Below, piece after piece: positions 43,172-53,627 of a DNA stretch of 60,334 nucleotides (position 1 is its first letter; each line of letters starts with the position of its first letter). The translations under genes were made by a program, and so were the position numbers. The notes beneath the pieces are model-generated. The model was not told the DNA's origin. It did no database searches and worked only from the letters and a program-made list of their open reading frames with translations. The DNA is taken from positions 1 to 60,334 of the forward strand of contig NZXG01000012.1 in assembly GCA_002701845.1 (NCBI GenBank), in the 5' to 3' direction. The DNA comes from Pseudomonadales bacterium (GTDB taxonomy: Bacteria; Pseudomonadota; Gammaproteobacteria; Pseudomonadales; Ketobacteraceae).

Positions 43172-44644
43172 ATGGACTGGAAGCAGTTGGCACTGCAGGC
43201 GCAGGATCTGGTGATGGATTTTCCCTGGGTCTGGGTCTTTTCTGCATTACACATTCTGCTGTGGATCTCAGCAGTGCTCCATGCCCTGTTGTATAAGCGC
43301 GATCCCCGGGCAGCCCTGGGCTGGATCGGGGTGAGTCTGCTGTTTCCCCTGTTCGGGCCGTTCTTGTATTACCTGTTCGGCATTAACCGCATCGTCCTGT
43401 CCGCCCGCCAATACGAAGAGACTCAACAGCCCATTGCCATTGGGTACGAAGTTGGGCGGCGGGGCAGTCGTACCGCCAATCCGGTGGTGCCCGCCGATCC
43501 GGCGCTGCTGCCGTTTGTGAACATTACCGACCGGGTGGGTTCGCTACCCATTACCGCGGGCAACCGGATTGGCATGCTGGTGGAGGGCGCCGCTGCCTAC
43601 GCCGCCATGCTACGGGCGGTAGCGGCGGCCCGGGATTATATTGTCATTACCACCTATATATTCGAGACCGATGAGGTAGGGCGCGAATTTATCGAGTCCC
43701 TGGCCCTGGCGGTTGAGCGAGGGGTGGTGGTGCGGGTGATACTGGATGGTATTGGCGCCAGCTACAACTGGCCCCGGGCCCGCCGCTTGCTGCGCCGGCG
43801 TGGCATTCAGGTAACCCGGTTTTTGCCCCCGCGTCTGTTGCCGCCCCAGTTCCATATTAACCTGCGCAATCACCGCAAGATCTTTGCGGTGGATGGCGAA
43901 GTGGGTTTTACCGGTGGCATGAATATTGGCGGCCGCTATCTGGTGGATCACCAGGCGGGAACCGGCACCAGCGACCTGCATTTCCAGGTGCGGGGGCCGG
44001 TGGTGGAACAACTGCTGCAGGTGTTTGCGGAGGATTGGCATTTCTGTACCGGGGAGAAACTGGAGCTGGCCTGTGCAACGGCGCCACCGGGGGGTGACGC
44101 GCTTGCCCGCTGCATCCGGGACGGGCCCACAGACGATATGGATAAAATCTCACTGACAATGATGGGGGCCATCGCCGCGGCCCGGGAGCGGGTGATTCTG
44201 GTCACGCCTTACTTCCTGCCTCCCAAGGCCATTGTCAGTACCCTGCAGGCGGCGGCGCTGCAGGGGGTGGATGTGAACGTGCTGGTGCCGGAAAAAAGCA
44301 ATCTGCGTTATGTGGATTGGGCCTCGCGCAATACCATTCTGGAACTGCTGCAACAGGGGGTGAAAATCCGTTATCAACCGCCACCCTTTGCTCACACCAA
44401 ATTGCTGATCGTGGACGGTTGCTACGCCCAGGTGGGGTCGGCCAATATCGACCCCCGCAGCCTGCGGCTGAATTTTGAGTTGAACCTGGAAGTAATGAGC
44501 GCCGCCACCATCGCGGAGCTGACCGGTTACGTGGAACAGCGTCTGCGGTTGTGTCGGGACGTGACGCTAGAGGAAATTCAGAACCGGTCTTTGCCGGCGC
44601 GGGTGCGGGATGCGTTCTGTTGGTTGTTTTCGCCCTACTTGTAG
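43172..44644 (+). CDS. cls: cardiolipin synthase (ClsA-type)
   Basis: A 490-residue phospholipase-D-superfamily enzyme that joins two phosphatidylglycerols into cardiolipin at the inner membrane. The N-terminus has two membrane helices (FPWVWVFSALHILLWISAVL, then LGWIGVSLLFPLFGPFLYYL). Both HKD motifs are complete: NHRKIFAVDGEVGFTGGMN and AHTKLLIVDGCYAQVGSAN. I use ATG 43172, 33 codons into the open frame, because the membrane helix begins soon after and AAGG stands upstream. The stop codon forms one arm of a small hairpin (CCCTA/TAGGG at 44633-44646). Confidence 0.93.
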   Translation: MDWKQLALQAQDLVMDFPWVWVFSALHILLWISAVLHALLYKRDPRAALGWIGVSLLFPLFGPFLYYLFGINRIVLSARQYEETQQPIAIGYEVGRRGSRTANPVVPADPALLPFVNITDRVGSLPITAGNRIGMLVEGAAAYAAMLRAVAAARDYIVITTYIFETDEVGREFIESLALAVERGVVVRVILDGIGASYNWPRARRLLRRRGIQVTRFLPPRLLPPQFHINLRNHRKIFAVDGEVGFTGGMNIGGRYLVDHQAGTGTSDLHFQVRGPVVEQLLQVFAEDWHFCTGEKLELACATAPPGGDALARCIRDGPTDDMDKISLTMMGAIAAARERVILVTPYFLPPKAIVSTLQAAALQGVDVNVLVPEKSNLRYVDWASRNTILELLQQGVKIRYQPPPFAHTKLLIVDGCYAQVGSANIDPRSLRLNFELNLEVMSAATIAELTGYVEQRLRLCRDVTLEEIQNRSLPARVRDAFCWLFSPYL

Positions 44645-44740
44645 GGGCTGGTATTCTGCAGGGGCTAATTAATACTGTAAGCGCATAGGCGCGGGACCGA
44701 CTCGCAGGCCCAATCAGGCGCCCGCGGCCGGCCCCGTCGG

Positions 44741-45505
44741 TCAGTCGCCGCCGCGCAGTTTCGACAGCAGGCGCAGCATCTCCAGGTACAGCCACACCAG
44801 GGTCACCATCAGGCCAAAAGCCGCGTACCATTCCATGTACTTGGGGGCGCCGGCCGCCACAGCGTTCTCGATAAAATCAAAGTCCAGCACCAGATTCAGA
44901 GCGGCGATGGCTACCACCACCAGGCTGAAACCGATGCCGATGGGGCCACTGTCGTGAATAAAGCCCATCCCCTCGAAGCCGAACAGGCGCATGCCGATAT
45001 TCACCAGATAGATCAGGGCCACGGCGCCGGTGGCGGCCACCACCCCCAGGCGGAAGTTTTGGGTCACCTTGATCATACCGCTGCGATAGGCCATCAGTAG
45101 CGCCAACAGGGTGCCGAACGTCAGTCCCACCGCCTGCATCACGATACCGGGGAACCTTATCTCGAAAAACGCCGAAACCGCGCCCAGAAACAGGCCTTCC
45201 GCCAGGGCATACAGCGGTGCTACGAACGGTGCGGCGGTTTTCTTGAAAATACAGATCAGGGCCAGCACGAACCCGCCGATGGCGCCACCCCACATCAGCG
45301 GTTGCAGCATGGGGTTCATCTCACCGCCGGCCTGGGCCGCCTGGATGGAGTCCCAGGCCATGCCCCAGGTGACCATGGCGGTAATCAGACTCAGAGCCAG
45401 CAACATGGCGGTTTTGTTAACAGTGCCCCCCAGGGTCATGGGTGGGCCGCTGCGCTCCACGCCGGTAAAGGCCTTGTCACTGAGGGCGGGATTCGAGGTT
45501 CGCAT
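44741..45505 (-). CDS. Bax inhibitor-1/YccA-family membrane protein
   Basis: A 254-residue inner-membrane protein with seven helices, beginning with a short hydrophilic tail (MRTSNPALSDKAF) and ending in LEMLRLLSKLRGGD. The BI-1 pattern is visible in AEGLFLGAVSAFFEIRFPGI, the helical repeats and the late Asp-rich helix LNLVLDFDFIE, where the family's conserved acidic residues lie. Bacterial members (for example YccA, YetJ) are tied to membrane-protease control or pH-dependent Ca2+ leak. The gene is isolated: convergent with cls and divergent from the lipoprotein hydrolase gene. The 240-base gap to that gene shows no recognisable element. Confidence 0.92.
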   Translation of the reverse strand: MRTSNPALSDKAFTGVERSGPPMTLGGTVNKTAMLLALSLITAMVTWGMAWDSIQAAQAGGEMNPMLQPLMWGGAIGGFVLALICIFKKTAAPFVAPLYALAEGLFLGAVSAFFEIRFPGIVMQAVGLTFGTLLALLMAYRSGMIKVTQNFRLGVVAATGAVALIYLVNIGMRLFGFEGMGFIHDSGPIGIGFSLVVVAIAALNLVLDFDFIENAVAAGAPKYMEWYAAFGLMVTLVWLYLEMLRLLSKLRGGD

Positions 45506-45745
45506 AAGGGCTCCAGTGTCGATTGATAAGTCCTAAGGATATGCGGTCGGGCGGCAATCGGCAAACGGTGGAACGGCTCGCGGGGACCATGGCTGACCAT
45601 CCGGGCTAATAACCCGCTCAATGACAAGCAGTTACAATAATCAAACGCACAAGTCAGGCGCCATGGGGTAACCTGCCAGGGCCATGATTTTTGAGTACGG
45701 AAGCTGATAACAAAATCAAAGCAGAAACACATTTTGGGGATGAGA

Positions 45746-47764
45746 ATGTTATTGCGCGAAATCTTGCGGCTCGCCACGGTGGGGGTGGTGGGGTTGCTGT
45801 GTCTGGGTTATTTATCCGGCTGTAAAACCACAACCTCTTCCAATGTGGCCATGAAGATGAACGTGGCGGGCACCGATGCCGCCAGCAACAGCGCCACTTT
45901 CAATTCCCTCACCGCCGGTAACTTTTACACCAATGGTTTTCCCACGGATTTACGCCGCAACGCCGACGGCAGCATTGATATCGATGATTTTCCCCGCCGC
46001 TTTCACCTGCTGACCAATACCTATGTGCGGGGCATTAACAAGCACATTAATATCGGCGGTTATCACACCGTATCGCCCATTTATCTGCCGTTCACCGGCG
46101 CCATTGACGTGGCCAGCCTGCCGGACTGGGATCCGGACTATGCCCGGGCCGGATCCCCGATCCAGGTGGTGGACGTGGACCCGGATTCGCCGGAGTACGG
46201 GCGCCGGTTTCCCCTGCGGGTAAGCATGACCACCGAAGCGGATTCCTACCGGCCCCGGGATCTGCTGCAAATTCTGCCCACCCTGGGTATCAGCCTGCGG
46301 CCCAATACCACCTATGCCGCCTTTGTTACCAATCAGGTGCCATTGCCGGAGGGCAACAGTCTGACCCAGAGTCCGCAACTGGCGAGTTTGCTGGACCCGG
46401 CCAGCGCCACCATGCCTCTGTCCCAGCGGGCGCTGGAGGTCTACGGTCCGCTGCGGGATTACCTGGTGCAGCAGGGCCAGCCGCTGGATTCCATCGTCGG
46501 TGCCACGGTATGGACCACCGGTGATCCCACGCAGAAGATTCGTCGGGGAGCGGAATACGCCGCCGGTCTGCCGCTGGCACCGGTCACCGATCTGACGCTG
46601 CTGGAACAATATCCGGAGTATTGCGTGGTCCAGGGCTTTGTGGAAAGCCCCGGGTTTCAGCGGGGTCTGATCCCTTATCTGCTCACCGGCGGCCACGTCA
46701 ACTGGGATGAGGCGGGCAACCCGGAACAGCGCTATTCCCGCAATGCCGAATTCATCGTCACCATTCCCAAGCACCGGCCCATGCCGGCAACGGGCTTCCC
46801 GGTACTGTTCTATCACCATGGCGCCGGCGGCAACGCCGAGCAGGTGTTCACCCGGGGCGAATATCTGCGCACCGCCATCGATATTGTGGTGCCCTATAAG
46901 GTTCTGGAGCGCGGCGGCGGTCCGTCGGAAATCGCGGCCCAGCGGGGCTGGGCCAGCGCCAGCTTTGCCGGTCACATGGGCATGGATCATCTGGGCCGGG
47001 TGCTGAATCAACTGGCCCTGGACCCGGGCCTGTGTCCCGACGCCGACACCGGGGGCGCCACGGCGCTGCGGGTGGATCCCGATATGCAGCTGAGCATGGG
47101 GCAATCCCTGGGCAACTGGACCTCCAGCCTGCAGGTGGCGGCGGACCCCGATGCCTTCGAGGGGGTGTTGTTTACCGGTGTATCCGGCACCTGGATCAAG
47201 CTGTTCACCAACAACACCCTGTTTAAAGTGGGCATGCGTACGGCGGTGATCAATCTGCTGCCTGGGCAGGAGTTGGATGACGCCCACCCGTTCCTGATGC
47301 TGATGGAATGGCTCATGGGCGGCGCCGATGTGGTCCCTCACATGGAAAATCTGCTGCGCTATCCCACCAAGGAAGCCCCCCATGTGTTGACCATTTCCGG
47401 CATTGATGACAGCGGCAGTGGCGAGCACGTGCAGCGGACGCATATGCTGGCGGTGGGGGTGGATCTGGCGGGCCCGGATCTGGGGGACAGTTACGACACC
47501 ACGCTGTTTCCGCATCTTGAAATCGGCGGTGCCGAGCAGCTGCCCTATCCGGTGGTGAACAATTTCGAAGTGCCGGGCCAGGGGCCGCGAACCGCGGTGG
47601 TGGTGCGGCATGAAAATACCGTGCGCCCGGATCACAACGGGCATCATGTGACTTTTGATATTGAAGCCACCAAGCATCAGTACGGTTGTTTTATGGAGCA
47701 TCTGGCCGAGGGGATTGCGCCCATTGTCGGGGAAGGCTGGATTCAGGGTGGGCCCTGTTTGTAA
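45746..47764 (+). CDS. lipoprotein alpha/beta-hydrolase (VolA-like architecture)
   Basis: A 672-residue lipoprotein from ATG 45746 (GGGG six bases upstream); lipobox LSGC ends the leader. Residues about 45-270 resemble the beta-rich N-terminal region of extracellular lipases of the VolA/Pla-1 kind (NGFPTDLRRNADGSIDIDDF, YHTVSPIYLPFTGAIDVASL, VVDVDPDSPEYGRRFPLRVS, LRPNTTYAAFVT). The C-terminal half is an alpha/beta hydrolase with VLFYHHGAGGNAEQVF (oxyanion region) and the nucleophile elbow SMGQSLGNW (GxSxG). A late Asp and HHVTFDIEATKHQYG may hold the catalytic acid and base. Substrate unknown, possibly lipid or polyester. A frameshifted paralogue follows 75 bases downstream. Confidence 0.8.
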   Translation: MLLREILRLATVGVVGLLCLGYLSGCKTTTSSNVAMKMNVAGTDAASNSATFNSLTAGNFYTNGFPTDLRRNADGSIDIDDFPRRFHLLTNTYVRGINKHINIGGYHTVSPIYLPFTGAIDVASLPDWDPDYARAGSPIQVVDVDPDSPEYGRRFPLRVSMTTEADSYRPRDLLQILPTLGISLRPNTTYAAFVTNQVPLPEGNSLTQSPQLASLLDPASATMPLSQRALEVYGPLRDYLVQQGQPLDSIVGATVWTTGDPTQKIRRGAEYAAGLPLAPVTDLTLLEQYPEYCVVQGFVESPGFQRGLIPYLLTGGHVNWDEAGNPEQRYSRNAEFIVTIPKHRPMPATGFPVLFYHHGAGGNAEQVFTRGEYLRTAIDIVVPYKVLERGGGPSEIAAQRGWASASFAGHMGMDHLGRVLNQLALDPGLCPDADTGGATALRVDPDMQLSMGQSLGNWTSSLQVAADPDAFEGVLFTGVSGTWIKLFTNNTLFKVGMRTAVINLLPGQELDDAHPFLMLMEWLMGGADVVPHMENLLRYPTKEAPHVLTISGIDDSGSGEHVQRTHMLAVGVDLAGPDLGDSYDTTLFPHLEIGGAEQLPYPVVNNFEVPGQGPRTAVVVRHENTVRPDHNGHHVTFDIEATKHQYGCFMEHLAEGIAPIVGEGWIQGGPCL

Positions 47765-47838
47765 ACGTCATTATTTTCAGCATTTGGACCAGCATGCCTG
47801 AATAACCAGGCAGGCAATGAGTGACCATGGAGGGAGCA

Positions 47839-49933
47839 ATGAAACTGAAGGGATTCAGGGGGATCGGCGTGGGCGTTTGCCTGGCGATCATTGGAGGCTG
47901 CGGAGGCAATGGCGAGCCTTTGGAAATGAAAATGGATTTGTGGGGAGACGGGGGGTACTCGAGCCCCACCATGGTTTCTCTCAATGATGGCCAGTTCTTT
48001 CATAATGGCTTTCCCACTGATCTGCGGCGTAGTCAGAATAGCGGGCATATTGATATTGGGGATTTTCCCCGCCGTTCACATCTATTTACCGCCCGCTACA
48101 TAAACCTGGTGGAAGAGGGCATTCAACAAACCGGTTATCACACGGTGATGCCCATCTATTTGCCGTTTACCGGGCCACTGGATGTGGATCAGTTGCCCGC
48201 CCATGACGCTGACTATGCGCGAGCCGATGCACCTGTCCAGGTGGTGGATGTGGATCCGGACTCCCCGGAATATGGCCGCCGTTTTCCTCTGCAGATTTCC
48301 ATAACCCGGTCTGTGGATCATTATCGCCCCGGCAATTTATTACAGGTTGTCCCCACTCTGGGCGTGACCCTGCGTAATAACACCACCTATGCAGCAGTGG
48401 TCACCGCTGGGGCGCCGCTGCCGGCAGGTTATCGCTGGCGCCAGCACCCACAATTGGCGGGATTGCTTGAACCGGATTCCGGAACCGGGGTGCCGGACCG
48501 GGCTTATGAGGTGTTTGAGCCGCTCCGGCACTTTATCCAGGCCCACGGCCATCATGGCCGCCACAGTGTGGACCACCGGCGACCCCACCGGCCCCCTGCG
48601 TCAAGGGGCGGAACACGTGGCTTCCCTGCCGCCGGCTCCGGTGCGCAATCTGCATTTGCAGGAGGAGTTTCAGGATTACTGCATTATCCGGGGGGAAGTG
48701 GATGTTCCGGGATTCCAAAAAGGCATCGCGCCTTATGCGTTGCTTTCCGGTGGTGTGGACTGGAGTCCGCAGGGGTATCCGCTGCAGCAGTACACCCGTA
48801 CCGCACCGTTCGTGGTGACCATTCCCAAGTACAAGGAAATGCCTGAAGCCGGCTACCCCATGTTGTTCTACCACCACGGTGCCGGTGGGGTTGCCAATCA
48901 GGTTTTTACCCGGGGCAAATATCTGGGCACCGGCGTGGAAATCGTAGACGAAACCCTTGCTCCCGCTATCAAGCAGGCTGGCAAGGGGCCGGCAGAAATT
49001 GCCGCTGAGCGGGGCTGGGCCAGCTCCGGATTCGGCGGCCACATGGGGGTGGATCATATGGGGATGATTCTGGGTTTTGGGTTGTTCCCCTACAATTTGT
49101 TGAACCCTGCCGCCATGCTCAACAGCTATTACCAGATGGTGTGGGAACGGGTGTACTTCCGCCGCGCTTTGAATGCCATGGAAATTGATCCCGCGTTGTG
49201 TCCCGATGCCATTCCCCATCCCCAGCAAGACCGGTTGCGAATCGATTCGGATATGTATGTGGTCATGAGTCAGTCCCTGGGGAACTGGACTGGCAGTCTA
49301 CAGCTGGCGGTGGATCCCGATCCCATGGAGGGCGCCGTGTTCACCGGGGTGTCGGGCACCTGGATTCGTCTGTTTGATAATCGCGAGGAACTGAAGCTGG
49401 CCATCAATTTTGCGGTGCTGAACCAGAACCTCTCCAACCCCATCGACGATGCCCATCCCTTTATGATGCTGTTGGAATGGGCGCTGGGGGGTGCTGATCC
49501 GGTGGCGCATATGCCGTATTTGCTGCGCTATCCCCGGCAGGCGGCGCCCCATGTGTTGGCCATTTCCGGCATTAACGACAAAGGCGGATACGAGCCCGCC
49601 CAGCGACCGTTTCTGATGGCGGTGGGTATGGATCTGGCGGGGCCGGATCTGGGGGATACCTATGATTCCAGCTTATTGCCGCACATGAGTATCGCCGGCA
49701 CCCGGCAATTGCCCTATCCGGTGAGCGGTAACAGGATGGTGCCGGGGCAGGGTGAGCGCACTGCCGTGGTGGTGCGCTATGAAAACACCCACCGCCCCGA
49801 CGGCAATGGCCATCATGTCACTTTCGACCTGGACGCGCCCAAGCATCAGTATGGCTGCTTTATGGAGCATCTGGCACAGGGGCGCACCCCGATTGTGGGC
49901 GAGGGCTGGTTGCAGGGTGGGCCCTGTCTCTAA
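47839..49933 (+). pseudogene. frameshifted paralogue of the lipoprotein hydrolase
   Basis: A tandem copy of the preceding gene with its own lipoprotein leader (MKLKGFRGIGVGVCLAIIGG then C) and GGAGGGAG upstream of ATG 47839. The N-terminal frame matches to LRHFIQAHG (about 48546) and then runs into unrelated sequence. Homology resumes one frame over at IMAATVWTTGDPTGPLRQGA (48551 on) and continues to the same end, GEGWLQGGPCL. Aligned to the intact paralogue, about 14 bases (five residues with frame change) are missing at 48541-48556. The elbow reads VMSQSLGNW, so the first Gly of GxSxG is Ser here. A 36-residue insert (MILGFGLFPYNLLNPAAMLN onward) is absent in the first copy. Either a decaying duplicate or an assembly error. 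Confidence 0.78.
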
Positions 49934-49973
49934 ACCGCGCATTCAGTGGCGCGTTTGTTTGAACCAAATTGGT

Positions 49974-50020
49974 GCAGCTGGAAAGCGGGCTGGGCACGAC
50001 CCACCCCGCTTTCCAGCTGC
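49974..50020. terminator. long stem-loop before the transglutaminase operon
   Basis: GCAGCTGGAAAGCGGG pairs exactly with CCCGCTTTCCAGCTGC (16 bp); the loop itself adds TGGG/CCCA after one mismatch. It begins 41 bases past the hydrolase stop. No T-run follows. A small GACAA-T-TTGTC palindrome abuts it at 50021-50031. The rest of the 298-base gap has nothing else I can name. Confidence 0.6.
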
Positions 50021-50231
50021 GACAATTTGTCACATTCCTTTTGTGGCGGCAATTTTTATACTGAATCCCGAGTGTCGGGCACAGGGAGGTGCCACTACGG
50101 CAAAGGGTCCACTGTCACCCGCCTCAATGGCACGAAACTTGCGCTTTCGCCAGAGTGTTTTTTGCTGTCAAGACGTCATGGCTTCATGGTATTAAAGCAC
50201 GCTGAGCGTCAACACCGTTGCAAGGATCGTT

Positions 50232-53200
50232 ATGTCCATTCGAGTCGCCATTCGACACCACACCAAATATTCCTATGACCGTAACACGAAACTGTTTCCC
50301 CATGTGTTTCGTCTACGGCCGGCGGTCCACAGCCGCACCCCCATCGAGGCTTATTCGTTCAAGGTCAAGCCGGAGAATCACTTCATCAACTGGCAGCAGG
50401 ACCCTTTCGGCAATTTCATGGCCCGGGTGGTATTCCCGGAACCGGCCCGGGAGCTGCAGATTGATGTGGAGGTGATCGCCAACCTCAAGGTGATCAACCC
50501 GTTCGATTTCTTCGTTGAGGATTACGCCCAGAAGTACCCCTTTGAGTACGAACCGCAACTGGCCAGGGAACTGGTGCCCTATCTGGAAATCAAGGAGCAT
50601 GGCCCGCTGTTGCAGGAGTGGCTGAAAAAAGTGGACCGCACCAGGCGCAATATTGTGGACTTTCTGGTGGACGTGAATCGCCAGCTGTTTAACGATATTG
50701 AATATTCCATTCGCATGGAGCCGGGGGTACAGACCTGCGAGGAGACCCTGGAGCGGGCGGTGGGCTCCTGTCGCGATTCCTCCTTCCTGCTGGTGCAGAT
50801 CCTGCGGCATATGGGGCTGGCGGCCCGCTTTGTCTCCGGCTACCTGGTGCAGCTGAAACCGGACGTGAAGTCCCTGGATGGCCCCTCCGGGCCGGAAGAG
50901 GATTTCACCGACCTGCATGCCTGGGCCGAAGTCTATGTGCCGGGGGCCGGCTGGATCGGCCTGGATCCCACCTCCGGTCTGTTCGCCGGCGAGGGTCACA
51001 TTCCTCTGGCCTGTACCCCGGATCCGGTGAGCGCGGCACCGGTGACCGGCGCCACCGGCAAGTGCGAGGTGGAGTTCGAATTCGCCAATGTGGTGGAGCG
51101 GATTCACGAGGATCCCCGGGTCACCAAACCCTATACCGAGGCCCAGTGGAGCGATATCCAGGCCCTGGGTGCGCGGGTGGATGAAGAGTTGCTGGCCAAT
51201 GATGTGCGCCTGACCATGGGGGGCGAACCCACCTTTGTGTCGGTGGACGATATGGAATCCCCGGAATGGAATATCACCGCCGACAGCCCAGAGAAACGGG
51301 CCCTGGCCCACAATCTGTTTCTGGCCATGCAGGACCACTTTGCCCCCGGTGGCATCAAACACTATGGCCAGGGCAAGTGGTATCCCGGCGAGCCCCTGCC
51401 CCGCTGGCAGTATGCCTGTTACTGGCGCAAGGACGGCCACGCCCTCTGGCATTACCCCAATCTGCTGGCGGACCCCAATCGCAATTACGGTTTCACCGTG
51501 GACGAAGCCCAGAGCTTTATGCAGGGCTTGTGCAAACGCCTGCGACTGCCGGAACGCTTTGCCCTGCCGGCCTACGAGGACGCCCTCTACTATCTCTGGC
51601 AGGAGGGCAATCTGCCGGACCAGTTCGATCCCCTGGAACACGACCTGAAACTGGACGCGGAACGCAAACGGGTGCTGGCTCAGCTGGACCGGGGCCTGAA
51701 TGAACCCGTGGGTTTCGTGTTGCCCCTGAGTTGGGACTGGCACCAACAGGGTTGGCACAGTTGCACCTGGAGCTTCCGCCGGGGTCACCTGCATCTGGTG
51801 CCGGGGGATTCCGCCATCGGCATGCGCCTGCCGCTGGAAGTGATTCACTGGCTGCCCCTGGCCAAACGGGAGCAGCACCAGCCCATCAGCCTGTTTGAGT
51901 CCGCTCCGGCGCTGCCCTACTACCCGCCCAATCTGGCACCGGTGGAATATGCCCAGAGCGACGAAGTGAACGAAACCGAATCCTTTGTGCAGACGGCCCT
52001 GTGCGCGGAGGTGAGGGAGGGTTGTCTGTATGTGTTCCTGCCACCCCTCACCCATGGGGATCATTTCATCAAACTGATGGCCGCCATTGAATCCACCGCC
52101 CGGGAGCTGGATCTGCCCCTGGTGCTGGAAGGCTACGAGCCCCCCAAGGACGTGCGCCTGGAAAAATTCATGGTGACTCCGGACCCGGGGGTGATCGAGG
52201 TGAACGTGCACCCGGTACATACCTGGGGTGAGATGGTGCAAAACACCATGGATCTGTACGACATCGCTCACCGCTGCCGCCTGGGCACGGAGAAATTCAT
52301 GCTGGACGGCCGCCATACCGGCACCGGCGGTGGTAACCACGTGACCATGGGGGGCGCCACCCCGGCGGATTCCCCGCTGCTGCGGCGGCCGGACGTGCTG
52401 CGCAGTCTGATCACCTTCTGGCAGCATCATCCCGGCCTGTCCTATCTGTTCTCGGGGCTGTTTATCGGCCCCACCAGTCAGGCGCCACGGGTGGATGAAG
52501 GTCGCAACGAAAGCCTCTACGAACTGGAAATCGCCTTTGGCCAGATGCCCAGGGGGGAGGTGCCCCAACCCTGGCTGGTGGACCGCCTGCTGCGCAATCT
52601 GCTGGTGGATATTTCCGGCAATACCCACCGCTCGGAATTCTGTATCGACAAGCTGTATTCGCCGGATTCCGCGTCCGGGCGCCTGGGGATTCTGGAGTTT
52701 CGCGCCTTCGAAATGCCGCCCCACGCCCGCATGAGCCTGGTGCAGATGCTGTTGTTGCGCACCCTGCTGATGATGTTCTGGCACCAGCCCTATGAACACC
52801 GGCTGGTGCGCTGGGGCACGGAACTGCACGACCGCTTTATGCTCCCCCATTATGTCTGGGAGGATTTGCGTAATGTCTGCGAATTCATGCAGTTGCGGGG
52901 CTATCCGTTCCAACTGGAATGGCTGGAGCCGTTTCTGGAGTTCCGCTTCCCCCATTATGGCCGGGTCAATATCCGCGATATCAAGATCGAGCTGCAAACC
53001 GCCATCGAGCCCTGGCATGTAATGGGCGAGGAGGTCACCCGCGGCGGCACCTCCCGCTTTGTGGATTCCTCGGTGGAGCGGATGCAGGTGCGGGTACACG
53101 GATTGGCGGAGGGCCGCTATGTGCTCACCTGCAATGGCCGCCGGGTGCCCCTGCACAACACCGGCACCCACGGCGAATACGTGGCCGGCATCCGCTATCG

Positions 53201-53579
53201 GGCCTGGCAGCCGCCCTCGGCCCTGCATCCCACCATTGGCGTGCATTCCCCTCTGGTGTTCGATCTGATCGATACCTTCAACGGCCGTTCCATCGGCGGC
53301 TGCACCTACCATGTACACCACGCCGGGGGTCGCAGCTATGATACCTTCCCGGTGAATGCCTACGAGGCGGAGGGACGGCGTATCAGCCGGTTCTGGAGTC
53401 ATGGCCATACCCAGGGGCCGGTCACTTCGCCGCCGGAGGTGCGGCCTTTCCTTCATAGCGAGGACCGTTTCTATCCCCATGGCAGCGGGGTGGGCCCCAT
53501 GTCGCCGCCAACGGAGGAACCCAGCGGCGAATACCCCTATACTCTGGATTTACGGAGGCCACTGCGCACACTGGCGTAA
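50232..53579 (+). CDS. transglutaminase-like/DUF2126 protein
   Basis: A 1115-residue protein. The N-terminal ~290 residues hold a transglutaminase-like cysteine-peptidase fold preceded by its beta domain: Cys180 in AVGSCRDSSFLLVQILRHMG, His in FTDLHAWAEVYVPGAGW and Asp in IGLDPTSG form the expected triad. The long remainder is DUF2126 (LTMGGEPTFVSVDDMESPEW, YGQGKWYPGEPLPRWQYACY, HTGTGGGNHVTMGGATPADS, SYLFSGLFIGPTSQAPRVDE), whose motifs resemble a glutamine-synthetase/amidoligase-like enzyme region. Such proteins sit with circularly permuted ATP-grasp and alpha-E genes in many bacteria and are predicted, not shown, to make or trim isopeptide-type bonds. First gene of the five-gene operon. Confidence 0.9.
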   Translation: MSIRVAIRHHTKYSYDRNTKLFPHVFRLRPAVHSRTPIEAYSFKVKPENHFINWQQDPFGNFMARVVFPEPARELQIDVEVIANLKVINPFDFFVEDYAQKYPFEYEPQLARELVPYLEIKEHGPLLQEWLKKVDRTRRNIVDFLVDVNRQLFNDIEYSIRMEPGVQTCEETLERAVGSCRDSSFLLVQILRHMGLAARFVSGYLVQLKPDVKSLDGPSGPEEDFTDLHAWAEVYVPGAGWIGLDPTSGLFAGEGHIPLACTPDPVSAAPVTGATGKCEVEFEFANVVERIHEDPRVTKPYTEAQWSDIQALGARVDEELLANDVRLTMGGEPTFVSVDDMESPEWNITADSPEKRALAHNLFLAMQDHFAPGGIKHYGQGKWYPGEPLPRWQYACYWRKDGHALWHYPNLLADPNRNYGFTVDEAQSFMQGLCKRLRLPERFALPAYEDALYYLWQEGNLPDQFDPLEHDLKLDAERKRVLAQLDRGLNEPVGFVLPLSWDWHQQGWHSCTWSFRRGHLHLVPGDSAIGMRLPLEVIHWLPLAKREQHQPISLFESAPALPYYPPNLAPVEYAQSDEVNETESFVQTALCAEVREGCLYVFLPPLTHGDHFIKLMAAIESTARELDLPLVLEGYEPPKDVRLEKFMVTPDPGVIEVNVHPVHTWGEMVQNTMDLYDIAHRCRLGTEKFMLDGRHTGTGGGNHVTMGGATPADSPLLRRPDVLRSLITFWQHHPGLSYLFSGLFIGPTSQAPRVDEGRNESLYELEIAFGQMPRGEVPQPWLVDRLLRNLLVDISGNTHRSEFCIDKLYSPDSASGRLGILEFRAFEMPPHARMSLVQMLLLRTLLMMFWHQPYEHRLVRWGTELHDRFMLPHYVWEDLRNVCEFMQLRGYPFQLEWLEPFLEFRFPHYGRVNIRDIKIELQTAIEPWHVMGEEVTRGGTSRFVDSSVERMQVRVHGLAEGRYVLTCNGRRVPLHNTGTHGEYVAGIRYRAWQPPSALHPTIGVHSPLVFDLIDTFNGRSIGGCTYHVHHAGGRSYDTFPVNAYEAEGRRISRFWSHGHTQGPVTSPPEVRPFLHSEDRFYPHGSGVGPMSPPTEEPSGEYPYTLDLRRPLRTLA

Positions 53580-53627
53580 ACCGATATAATCGGCGGCCGA
53601 AGGCGGGTTAGGGGTTAAGCGAGCGCT

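Noticed and set aside
45746-49933. Two similar genes as a possible mobile duplication with transposase
   Set aside because: No inverted repeats, target duplication or transposase gene are present; ordinary tandem duplication fits.
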